The position numbers and the translations under genes were made by a program. This document shows positions 43,797-51,367 of a DNA stretch of 64,000 bases, piece by piece. This DNA comes from an uncultured Clostridia bacterium (GTDB lineage Bacteria; Bacillota; Clostridia; Lachnospirales; CAG-274). The stretch covers positions 62,001 to 126,000 of the forward strand of contig CANRBC010000003.1 in the NCBI GenBank assembly GCA_947628755.1, read 5' to 3'. Numbering within the stretch: the first letter of the stretch is position 1; every line of letters starts with the position of its first letter. The notes beneath the pieces were generated by a model, which did no database searches, was not told the DNA's origin, and saw only the letters and a program-made list of their open reading frames with translations.

Positions 43797-45119
43797 ATGT
43801 ATACTTTATATAATGGAGCTTCAAGATTATTTGATTTTGAAATGAAAGAAACAAAGTATGGCAACAGATATAAAATTATAAAATCACATGATGAAAATAA
43901 ATCTTTATATCCTGCTACAATCAAAGGTCTGGGTTTAACCGAGGATGCTTTGCAAACTTGGCTAAATTCAAGAATCGCTCCCACAGGAAGACATCATCTC
44001 GAAAAAGTTTTAAGTGCTATAAATATACAAAACAAATTTTATGTTCTTATGTATAGTCACGCAATGTCACTTAACGATGCTTACTGGATCAAAACCGATA
44101 ATGAAAACATTTCATTTGATGATATAAATCTGTATGATAATCCTTTTGATACAGCTCTCGGTTGGATAGCCTTTACCGGTATAAAAAGTGATATTTCCAA
44201 GACATTAAGCACTCCTGAAACAACTACCGGCGGTATGTTAGCTAAATACTGGGAAAGAGATAAGAACGGTAAAATAAAACTTATAAAGGGCGGAACAAGA
44301 GGGTATGCAAATGCCGGAGGTGAGCCCTTCAGCGAAGTAGCAGCAAGCATAATCGCTGATATTATTAATATAAATCACTTAACCTACACACTAGGTTATA
44401 AAAAACATAATGATGAAATTTTACCTATAAGTGTTTCTGATTTATTCACAAATAAAAAATACGGTCTTAGAACAGGCAGCGAATATATAACAGAACATTT
44501 TCCACACAGAAAGACTGTTTTTTTGGAGGAAGTTATAAATAAACTTAAATCTGAAGAAATTGATATAAAGCCCTTTTATGATATGTGTTTCTTTGACTGG
44601 CTTATAAAAAATGAAGACAGACATCTCAATAACTGGGGATTTTTAGTTGATAATGATACACAGGATATAATTTCTTTTGCGCCCGTGTGGGATAACGGAG
44701 CTTCTCTTTTATACAGTGCAATGCTTATGGATTTTGACAATGGCAGGGAAAACGCAGATGAATACACAAGAGAGCCTGTATTTTCAAGCTTCAGAGCCTC
44801 TTATAATTTCATATTTGATTGTGAATACAGAGATGATTATATACGAAAGTGCAATATTCTTCTTAAAGAAGTTAAAAACGGTAATCTGAATAAGCTCCTT
44901 GATAAAGCATATCCTGATGTGGAATGGGCAAAAAAACATATTTGGAAAAAGGAATATGTTATATCTATGCTTGAGGAAAGATGTAATTTTTATTTATCAT
45001 ACAGCATAGAAAAAGTGCCTGAAAATAGCATCAAAAACTTAGTTAAAAAAGCTGAAGCAAAATTAGAGCAGGATAAAATAACTGCTATTAAAAAGAAAAA
45101 TATGGATATAGACTTATAA
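43797..45119 (+). CDS. HipA-like kinase-fold protein with shared C-terminal tail
   Basis: A 440-residue protein. The C-terminal half carries HipA/PI3K-like kinase motifs: FFDWLIKNEDRHLNNWGFL (catalytic loop, about residues 264-282) and APVWDNGASLL (metal-binding DNG, about 296). Earlier, GGTRGYANAGGEPFSEVAAS looks like the phosphate-loop and helix region. HipA kinases phosphorylate tRNA synthetases or other targets; the target here is unknown. No HipB-like antitoxin lies next to it. The last 34 residues, beginning PENSIKNLVKKAEAKL and ending KNMDIDL, match the end of the Fic-like neighbour. Start ATG with AGAAGGTG upstream. Confidence 0.75.
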   Translation: MYTLYNGASRLFDFEMKETKYGNRYKIIKSHDENKSLYPATIKGLGLTEDALQTWLNSRIAPTGRHHLEKVLSAINIQNKFYVLMYSHAMSLNDAYWIKTDNENISFDDINLYDNPFDTALGWIAFTGIKSDISKTLSTPETTTGGMLAKYWERDKNGKIKLIKGGTRGYANAGGEPFSEVAASIIADIININHLTYTLGYKKHNDEILPISVSDLFTNKKYGLRTGSEYITEHFPHRKTVFLEEVINKLKSEEIDIKPFYDMCFFDWLIKNEDRHLNNWGFLVDNDTQDIISFAPVWDNGASLLYSAMLMDFDNGRENADEYTREPVFSSFRASYNFIFDCEYRDDYIRKCNILLKEVKNGNLNKLLDKAYPDVEWAKKHIWKKEYVISMLEERCNFYLSYSIEKVPENSIKNLVKKAEAKLEQDKITAIKKKNMDIDL

Positions 45120-45152
45120 TTAACTTTGCGACAACTTGTCATAAACTTAAAA
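45018..45152 (+). repeat. 135-bp direct repeat, copy A (3' end of HipA-like gene plus palindrome)
   Basis: Matches 45860-45994 without gaps and with about eight differences, mostly silent or conservative. It covers the shared tail, the stop and palindrome copy 8. Confidence 0.85.
45123..45147. repeat. Dispersed 25-bp palindrome, copy 8
   Basis: The core GACAACTTGTC with ACTT and AACT. It lies just after the HipA-like stop. Confidence 0.75.
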
Positions 45153-45172
45153 TTTGCAAAAGGAGAAAAAAT

Positions 45173-45961
45173 ATGTTTGTATTTGAAGATAAATTTTCAA
45201 TGACTAAAGAACAAAATATTTTTGTTGCAAAACGTAATCTAATTGATTATATATGGAAAAGTGCTAACCTTGAAGGAATTGGCATAACTTTTCCCGATAC
45301 CTACACTATATGTAATGGTATGGCATTAAGCGGTTACACAGTGGATGATATAAACAAAGTAAATGACCTTAAAAAAGGTTGGGAATTTATTCTTAATACT
45401 ATAGACAGAGATATTGATATTAGCTATATAAAAGAATTACACAAAATTGTAGGTAAAAATACTGTTTTAAATGCAGGAAGCTTTAAACTTGGTGCTACCG
45501 GTGTAGGCGGTACTGATTGGATCTCTCCGCCGCCTTCTGAATTTATAGTCAAAACGGAATTAGGAGAAATATTCAAAATAAAGAATGCAACAGAGCGTTC
45601 TTTGAACTTGATGTTATATTTAATGAGAGGACAGCTTTTCTATGATGGTAACAAAAGAATTTCAACATTAATAGGTAATAAGGAAATGATAAGAAACGGT
45701 TCAGGCATAATATCTATTCCCATTGATAAGCAGCCCGTTTTTCTGAAAATGTTGGTTAGGTTCTATGAAACCAACAATAAAGATGACATAATGAAGTATT
45801 TATATGATAATTGCATTGACGGAATAAACTTTGCTAGAGACAATGATACAGAAAAAACACCTGAAAATAGTATCAAAAACTTAGTTAAAAAAGCCGAAGC
45901 AAAATTAGATCAGGATAATATAACTGTCACTAAAAAGAAAAATATGGATATGGACTTATAA
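45173..45961 (+). CDS. Fic-fold protein with degenerate active site and shared C-terminal tail
   Basis: A 262-residue Fic protein. The Fic loop reads RGQLFYDGNKR (residues 152-162): the catalytic His of HxFxxGN(K/R)R is Gln154, while the anion-loop GNKR is intact. Residues 30-35 SANLEG match the (S/T)xxxE(G/N) inhibitory motif of N-terminally inhibited Fic proteins. Canonical AMP transfer should therefore be absent or altered; Gln-type Fic loops do seem to occur in mobile-element relatives, though that is from memory. The C-terminal tail equals that of the HipA-like protein. SD AAGGAG. The next gene is the recombinase. Confidence 0.8.
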   Translation: MFVFEDKFSMTKEQNIFVAKRNLIDYIWKSANLEGIGITFPDTYTICNGMALSGYTVDDINKVNDLKKGWEFILNTIDRDIDISYIKELHKIVGKNTVLNAGSFKLGATGVGGTDWISPPPSEFIVKTELGEIFKIKNATERSLNLMLYLMRGQLFYDGNKRISTLIGNKEMIRNGSGIISIPIDKQPVFLKMLVRFYETNNKDDIMKYLYDNCIDGINFARDNDTEKTPENSIKNLVKKAEAKLDQDNITVTKKKNMDMDL

Positions 45962-45994
45962 TTAACTTTGCGACAACTTGTCATAAACTTAAAA
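45860..45994 (+). repeat. 135-bp direct repeat, copy B (3' end of Fic gene plus palindrome)
   Basis: Second copy of the repeat at 45018-45152. It ends just before the recombinase promoter. Confidence 0.85.
45965..45989. repeat. Dispersed 25-bp palindrome, copy 9
   Basis: Same sequence as copy 8. It lies between the Fic stop and the recombinase promoter. Confidence 0.75.
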
Positions 45995-46011
45995 TATTTT
46001 TAAAATAACTA

Positions 46012-46040
46012 TTGACATACCACTCAATGAGTGGTATAAT
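46012..46040 (+). promoter_or_regulatory. Recombinase promoter with 21-bp operator-like palindrome
   Basis: TTGACA (46012-46017) and TATAAT (46035-46040) are 17 bp apart, a full consensus. The perfect palindrome ACCACTCA-A-TGAGTGGT with one more A/T pair on each side (46017-46037) fills the spacer, so a repressor binding there would block initiation. Confidence 0.8.
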
Positions 46041-46065
46041 TATAATAGAGAAAGGACAAAGTATT

Positions 46066-47589
46066 ATGATTGATAGATGTGCCATATATGCAAGATACTC
46101 AACAGATCTACAAACCGACAACAGCATTGCTTATCAATTCAATGCTATAAGAAATTATTGTAAGAACAATGGATTGCTTATAGTTGATGAATTCTATGAT
46201 GAAGCAATGTCAGGCACAAATATAGATAGACCTGATTTCCTTAAAATGAGAGAAAAGGCTTTAAAAGGTTTTTATGATGCTATAGTTATATATGATATTA
46301 CGAGATTGAGCCGAAATGTAGGCGACTGGATGCAGTTTCATCAACAAATGACAGACGCAGGAGTTAAAATATTATCTCCTACGCAGCAAGTAGGCAGTTT
46401 TTATAATCCCTCAGATTTTTTAATGGGCGGTATTAATGCTCTTATCGGCGAACATTTTGTTCTTGTAACAAGAGAAAAATCAATGGCAGGGTTAAAAGAA
46501 ACCGCAAAAAAAGGTAAATTTAATGGAGGAATGCCTCCATATGGTTACGATATAAAAAACGGTAAATACGTAATTAATCAGTTTGAGAGTAATATAGTAA
46601 AGAAAATCTTTGAAATGTACGCCGCAGGAGAATACTATTCAAAGATTGTAAAAACAGCAAATGAAATGGGTTATACGGGCAGAAAGGGAGCAAAATTATC
46701 CCAAAGTCAAATAAATTCTATGCTTAGTAATGAAAGATACACCGGAACCTATATATGGAACCAGTATCAGCACCATAAAATGAGCCGAAAGATACCTACA
46801 CCGAAGAAAAAAGAAGAAAGTGAGATTATAAAAATTGATAACGGTATTCCGGCTATTATTTCAAACGATATATGGACAGTATGTCAGCAGAGATTATCAG
46901 GAAGAATGGCTAAATTTGCTTCTAATAAGGATTATCCTCTCAAAGGATTAATATACTGTGGAGAATGTGGAAACGCCTATAGAGGCGAAATAAATATAAA
47001 TACAAGAGGTTATGGTGGCAGATACTATAGATGCGGTGGTAAAAGAGATAAAAAAATTGCTTGTAATAACATAGGAGTCAGAGCTGAAGTTATTGAGAAA
47101 TTTGCAAAAGATGCAGTATATAAACAATTTGTAGATTCAGATTATGAAAAAATAGTAAATTCAGTTTTTGATAAAATGTCTAGAATTATTACTGATACAA
47201 ATAAAGTAAAGGAGGAGATAAAAGAAATAGACGGTGAATTTAATAATATTACAAACGCCATCAGTCAAGGAATAATTTATGATGGTTTGATTGACAAGGT
47301 AAATTTATTAAAGAAAAAAAGACTTGTTCTTGTCGAGAAATTAAAACAAGAAAAATCAAGTCCTTTTTCAAAACAAGCAATAAAAGACAAATTGCTTGCA
47401 CTTCGTAACAAATTCATAGAATATAGGGATGATGATGATAATTACTATATTCTTGCTAGAAATGTTATCGAAAAAATAATTGTTCAGCCCACAGGTTTAA
47501 TATTTATATATATAAAAAATGTGGTGTTAAAACATAGCGAAGAGCGGATTCGAACCGCTGACCTTTCGGGTATGAACCGAACGCTCTAG
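46066..47589 (+). CDS. Large serine recombinase (ICE integrase, TnpX-like)
   Basis: 507 residues from the ATG at 46066 (SD AAAGGA). The resolvase catalytic domain starts MIDRCAIYARYSTDLQTDNS, where the serine is in YARYSTD, and has VIYDITRLSRNVGDW. A recombinase domain follows (NGGMPPYGYD, SNERYTGTYIW), then a zinc ribbon (LIYCGECGNAYRGE, with YYRCGGKRDKKIACNN) and a coiled coil. It should excise and integrate the ICE. The frame crosses into the host tRNA-Met gene: the last residues HSEERIRTADLSGMNRTL are antisense tRNA. The true C-terminus in the excised circle probably differs. Confidence 0.92.
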   Translation: MIDRCAIYARYSTDLQTDNSIAYQFNAIRNYCKNNGLLIVDEFYDEAMSGTNIDRPDFLKMREKALKGFYDAIVIYDITRLSRNVGDWMQFHQQMTDAGVKILSPTQQVGSFYNPSDFLMGGINALIGEHFVLVTREKSMAGLKETAKKGKFNGGMPPYGYDIKNGKYVINQFESNIVKKIFEMYAAGEYYSKIVKTANEMGYTGRKGAKLSQSQINSMLSNERYTGTYIWNQYQHHKMSRKIPTPKKKEESEIIKIDNGIPAIISNDIWTVCQQRLSGRMAKFASNKDYPLKGLIYCGECGNAYRGEININTRGYGGRYYRCGGKRDKKIACNNIGVRAEVIEKFAKDAVYKQFVDSDYEKIVNSVFDKMSRIITDTNKVKEEIKEIDGEFNNITNAISQGIIYDGLIDKVNLLKKKRLVLVEKLKQEKSSPFSKQAIKDKLLALRNKFIEYRDDDDNYYILARNVIEKIIVQPTGLIFIYIKNVVLKHSEERIRTADLSGMNRTL

Positions 47590-47608
47590 CCAACTAAGCT
47601 ACTTCGCC
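47535..47608 (-). tRNA. tRNA-Met (CAT anticodon)
   Basis: A 74-nt cloverleaf. The acceptor GGCGAAG pairs with CTTCGCT (G1-U72), the D arm is GCTT...GAGC, the anticodon stem TTCGG/CCGAA carries TTCATAC, and the T arm is AGCGG TTCGAAT CCGCT. No CCA is encoded. The stem pattern fits the elongator tRNA. The ICE abuts its 3' end. Confidence 0.93.
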
Positions 47609-47612
47609 ACAA

Positions 47613-47685
47613 TGGGAACAACAGGGCTCGAACCTGTGACCCCCTGCTTGTAAGGCAGATGCTCTCCCAGCTGAGCTATGCTCCC
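47613..47685 (-). tRNA. tRNA-Val (TAC anticodon)
   Basis: A 73-nt cloverleaf. The acceptor GGGAGCA pairs with TGTTCCC, the anticodon loop is CTTACAA, and the T arm is ACAGG TTCGAGC CCTGT. No CCA is encoded. It lies four bases upstream of tRNA-Met in the same transcript. Confidence 0.95.
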
Positions 47686-47721
47686 ATTTTGTGTGGGGAC
47701 TTTCACCCGAACACAAGAAAT

Positions 47722-47750
47722 ATTATACCAAAACATACATGGCTTGTCAA
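47722..47750 (-). promoter_or_regulatory. Promoter of the tRNA-Val/tRNA-Met operon
   Basis: Minus-strand TTGACA and TATAAT at 17 bp, a full consensus, about 37 bp before tRNA-Val. Confidence 0.85.
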
Positions 47751-47758
47751 CAAAAATT

Positions 47759-49024
47759 TTACCTTGCCGCAAAGTTTTTTATTATTTCGCAGGTTTTGTC
47801 TATATCCTCGTCGGTATGAGCCGAGGATACAAACATAGCCTCATACTGAGATGGCGCAATATATATGCCCTTTTCCAGTATATATTTAAAAAACTCGGCG
47901 TATTTTACAGTATCCGAGGATACGGCGCTGTCATAGTCCACAACCTCTCTTTCAGTAAAAAATCCGCTTAAAAGAGAGCCTATCTGATTGACGTAAGCTC
48001 CTGTTTTTCTCAAAGCGTCTGCTATTTTTTCGGCTTTGGCAGCTATTTCGTCATATATATGCGTATTTTCAATAAGTACATTAAGGGCAGCTATGCCTGC
48101 GGTCACCGCTATGGGATTGCCCGAAAGCGTACCCGCCTGGTATACCTTTCCCACAGGCGATACGCACTCCATTATTTCTTTTCTGCCGCCGTATGCCGCC
48201 ATGGGCATACCTCCGCCGACAATTTTGCCCAAAGTAGTCATATCAGGCTTAATGTTAAAATACTCCTGCGCCCCTCCAAGTCCCAGACGAAAGCCTGTTA
48301 TTACCTCGTCAAATATAAGCACGGAGTCGTATTTTTCCGTAATTTTTCTCAAAAATTCAAGAAAGCCTTTTTTAGGCGGTACTACGCCCATATTGGCAGC
48401 CACAGGCTCTACTATAACACAGGCAATATTATCTCCATACTTGTCAAAAAGCTCTCTTACGGAGTTTTCGTCATTATACAGGGCAATAAGCGTATTATCC
48501 GTATAGGACTTCGGCACGCCGTCGCTGTCGGGAACTGCCGAGGTAAGAGCCGCAGAGCCTGCCTTGACAAGAAGTCCGTCGGAATGTCCGTGATAGCAGC
48601 CCTTGAACTTAACTATCATATCTCTGCCTGTATATCCTCTTGCCGCTCTTATGGCGCTCATAACGGCTTCTGTTCCGGAGTTGACAAGCCTCATCATTTC
48701 CATAGAAGGCATAATCTCTCTTATCATACCGGTCAGAAGGACCTCCTTTTCGGTAGGAGCGCCGTAGGTCAAACCCTTATCGCAGGCGTCTTTTACAGCA
48801 TTTATGATTTTGGGGTGAGCGTGTCCCAGTATACAAGGACCCCATGAGCATACATAGTCTATATATTCATTTTCGTCGGCGTCATATATTTTGCTTCCCT
48901 TTGCCCTGTCTATAAACAACGGCTTCATTCCCACAGAGCCAAAGGCTCTTACGGGAGAATTTACTCCGCCGGGCATAAGATTCACCGCCCTGTCATACAG
49001 CTCATTTGATATTTCGTGTTTCAT
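47759..49024 (-). CDS. hemL: Glutamate-1-semialdehyde 2,1-aminomutase
   Basis: 421 residues from the ATG at 49022-49024. This PLP enzyme makes 5-aminolevulinate from glutamate-1-semialdehyde, the second step of the C5 pathway begun by HemA. The start NELYDRAVNLMPGGVNSPVRAF and the PLP-lysine region DMTTLGKIVGGGMPMAAYGG are typical, as is LIFDEVITGFRLGLGGAQ. The ATG overlaps the hemB stop (TAATG). It is the last gene of the cbi-hem operon. Confidence 0.96.
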   Translation of the reverse strand: MKHEISNELYDRAVNLMPGGVNSPVRAFGSVGMKPLFIDRAKGSKIYDADENEYIDYVCSWGPCILGHAHPKIINAVKDACDKGLTYGAPTEKEVLLTGMIREIMPSMEMMRLVNSGTEAVMSAIRAARGYTGRDMIVKFKGCYHGHSDGLLVKAGSAALTSAVPDSDGVPKSYTDNTLIALYNDENSVRELFDKYGDNIACVIVEPVAANMGVVPPKKGFLEFLRKITEKYDSVLIFDEVITGFRLGLGGAQEYFNIKPDMTTLGKIVGGGMPMAAYGGRKEIMECVSPVGKVYQAGTLSGNPIAVTAGIAALNVLIENTHIYDEIAAKAEKIADALRKTGAYVNQIGSLLSGFFTEREVVDYDSAVSSDTVKYAEFFKYILEKGIYIAPSQYEAMFVSSAHTDEDIDKTCEIIKNFAAR

Positions 49025-49989
49025 TACTGTTCCTCCAGCCACTTTGCAGCATCAAGGGCATGATATGTTATTATTATTTTTGCCCCTGCCCTTTTCATGG
49101 CAGTCATATTTTCAAGCACGATTTTTTTCTCGTCTATCCAGCCCTTTTCCGCAGCAGCCTTTACCATGGCATATTCTCCGCTTACATTATAAACGGCAAA
49201 GGGCATATTGTATGTAAGGCTCGCCTCCTTAAGTATATCCAAAAAGGCAAGGGCAGGCTTTACCATAACTATATCTGCGCCCTCCTCTATATCCGTCTCA
49301 ATTTCTCTCAAAGCCTCATTGCCGTTGGCAACATCCATCTGATAGGACTTTCTGTCGCCGAACTGAGGCGCGGAATCCGCCGCTTCTCTGAATGGACCGT
49401 AATAGGCGGAAGAAAACTTGGCGCTGTAAGCCATAATAACAATATTAATAAAGCCCTCCTTGTCGAGAGCGCTTCTTATTGCCTCAACTCTTCCGTCCAT
49501 CATATCCGACGGCGCTATAATATCAGCTCCAGCCTTTGCCATACTCACAGACATTTTGCAAAGAAGCTCAATAGTTTCGTCATTGTCAATACAGCTATCA
49601 TGAACAACGCCGCAATGACCGTGAGATGTATATTCGCAAAGGCATACGTCCGCCGCAACTATAAGTCGGGGATATTTTTTCTTTATATGCCTTATTGCAG
49701 TCTGAGTAACTCCATTGTCGTTATACGCCTCGCTGCCCTTTTCATCCTTATGGGCGGGAATTCCGAATATAAGTATGCTCCTTATACCCGAAGACTTTAT
49801 CCTTTCAAGCTCCTCGTCAAGCCTGTCGACGGAATATCTGTATATTCCGGGCATGGAACTGACCTCGTCTTTTATATTATTTCCCTCTATGACAAATATG
49901 GGATACATAAGGTCGTTTTTGCTCACATAAGTCTCCCTTACAAGGCTTCTCATATTTTCATTTGTCCTCAGTCGTCTGAATCTTTTCAT
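49024..49989 (-). CDS. hemB: Porphobilinogen synthase (delta-aminolevulinate dehydratase)
   Basis: A 321-residue enzyme that joins two 5-aminolevulinate molecules into porphobilinogen. The two active lysines lie in IMAYSAKFSSAYYGPFR and VMVKPALAFLDI. The zinc cysteines appear in VCLCEYTSHGHCG, so the zinc-type enzyme is expected. The start overlaps the 3' end of the cobA-hemD fusion by 32 nt. Confidence 0.97.
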   Translation of the reverse strand: MKRFRRLRTNENMRSLVRETYVSKNDLMYPIFVIEGNNIKDEVSSMPGIYRYSVDRLDEELERIKSSGIRSILIFGIPAHKDEKGSEAYNDNGVTQTAIRHIKKKYPRLIVAADVCLCEYTSHGHCGVVHDSCIDNDETIELLCKMSVSMAKAGADIIAPSDMMDGRVEAIRSALDKEGFINIVIMAYSAKFSSAYYGPFREAADSAPQFGDRKSYQMDVANGNEALREIETDIEEGADIVMVKPALAFLDILKEASLTYNMPFAVYNVSGEYAMVKAAAEKGWIDEKKIVLENMTAMKRAGAKIIITYHALDAAKWLEEQ

Positions 49990-51367
49990 TTTTCTCTATT
50001 TCCTCCACAATACTTTCCACTGTCGATTTTTCACAGCAGCATACATTATTATATCCTCTGCTTATAAGGGTATTGCAAGTGACCTCACCTATGGCAATTA
50101 TTTTTGTATTCTCGTCTATTTTGTATTGCTCCAGATATGTATTAACGCCAAGACTGCTGCCGAATACTATATAATCCTCTCTGCATTCTGTAATACTCTC
50201 CGCTTCTACCCTGTATAATATAGCTTCTTTACAGTTATTTATATGTCTGTATAATTCATCTGAACCTTTTTCCGCCCTTAACACCAGCTTTGAAGCATTT
50301 GGTGCAATTTTTGCAAGACCCTTGCCCAAAGCCTCGGAGGTATATTTATCGGGCATATAGTCGGCGTATATGCCGTGTTCTGCCAAAGCATTGTATGTGC
50401 CCTCGCCTATAACGGCTATTTTATTTTTTAAGCTCCTTAAATCCGTTTTTGTCCTTTTAATATAATCAATGAATATTTTTACACCGTTTCTGCCTGTAAA
50501 CACAAGCCAATCAAATTCATCGAATTTAATGTTTAAATCAGCAGGAATAACCTTAAGGCAGCATACCTCCTTTACCGTATAACCCTTATTGATAAGCCGA
50601 GCCTTAAGGCGTTTTCTGAAATCCTCCGTACCCGTAATGGCAACGGATTTTATTCTATTGTCCGATTTCATATCGTATTCCGCCGTTTTTCCCACAACTA
50701 TTACCGCAGGAGGTACTATTTGAACAGAGCCGATATTTTCAAGAGTTGTCCTTGTTATGCTTTCACTCTTTGTTGTACCATTTTCTATAACGGCAACGGG
50801 AGTTTTTCCGCTCATACCCTTTTCAATAAGCCTTGAGGCTATGCTCCCAATGGTATTAGCCGCCATAAGGAATACAATAGTGCCTCTTGTCTTTGCCAAT
50901 GCCGCATAATCGGTTATTTCGCTTTCGGCAGTATGACCCGTTACAATATGTATATCCTGACTAGCTCCTCTGTGGGTAACGGGTATTCCTGCAGCTTCGG
51001 GAACAGCTATCGCCGAGGTTATGCCGGGAACTACCTCAAAATCAATATTGTTTTCAATAAGAATGGCTGCCTCCTCTCCCCCTCTGCCGAAGACAAAGGG
51101 GTCTCCGCCCTTAAGACGTACAACTATATTGCTGTCTGCCGCCTTTTCAACAAGTATTTTATTTATATTATCCTGTGTGAAGCTGTGTGCTCCCGCGCTT
51201 TTTCCCACATATATTTTTTCGCAGTCTTTTCTCGCCCAGCTTATAATTTCCTCGGAGATAAGCCTGTCATATATAAGCACATCGCAGCTTTCCACAAGTC
51301 TTTTTCCTTTTACGCTTATAAGCTCAGCATCTCCCGGTCCTGCGCCTACAAGATATACCTTACCCAT
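49958..51367 (-). CDS. cobA-hemD: Fused uroporphyrinogen-III C-methyltransferase / uroporphyrinogen-III synthase
   Basis: A 469-residue fusion. Residues 1 to about 240 are the SAM-dependent methyltransferase (VYLVGAGPGDAELISVKG, VVRLKGGDPFVFGRGGEE, PGITSAIAVPEAAGIPVTHR), which makes precorrin-2. Residues of about 245-469 are HemD, which closes hydroxymethylbilane to uroporphyrinogen III (WLVFTGRNGVKIFIDYI, VIGEGTYNALAEHGI). This fusion is common in Clostridia. The ATG overlaps the hemC stop by one base. Confidence 0.95.
   Translation of the reverse strand: MGKVYLVGAGPGDAELISVKGKRLVESCDVLIYDRLISEEIISWARKDCEKIYVGKSAGAHSFTQDNINKILVEKAADSNIVVRLKGGDPFVFGRGGEEAAILIENNIDFEVVPGITSAIAVPEAAGIPVTHRGASQDIHIVTGHTAESEITDYAALAKTRGTIVFLMAANTIGSIASRLIEKGMSGKTPVAVIENGTTKSESITRTTLENIGSVQIVPPAVIVVGKTAEYDMKSDNRIKSVAITGTEDFRKRLKARLINKGYTVKEVCCLKVIPADLNIKFDEFDWLVFTGRNGVKIFIDYIKRTKTDLRSLKNKIAVIGEGTYNALAEHGIYADYMPDKYTSEALGKGLAKIAPNASKLVLRAEKGSDELYRHINNCKEAILYRVEAESITECREDYIVFGSSLGVNTYLEQYKIDENTKIIAIGEVTCNTLISRGYNNVCCCEKSTVESIVEEIEKNEKIQTTEDK

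Noticed and set aside
10918..45989. The dispersed palindromes as intrinsic terminators
   Set aside because: Near-zero loop and weak inner stem, no consistent U-run, and three copies lie in coding regions.
46012..46065. Earlier start for the serine recombinase
   Set aside because: That frame begins in the -35 box; the promoter and SD place the start at 46066.
47536..47542. tRNA-Met 3' end altered by integration (G1-U72)
   Set aside because: A G-U first pair also seems present in other Firmicute elongator tRNA-Met genes, so it is not evidence of change.
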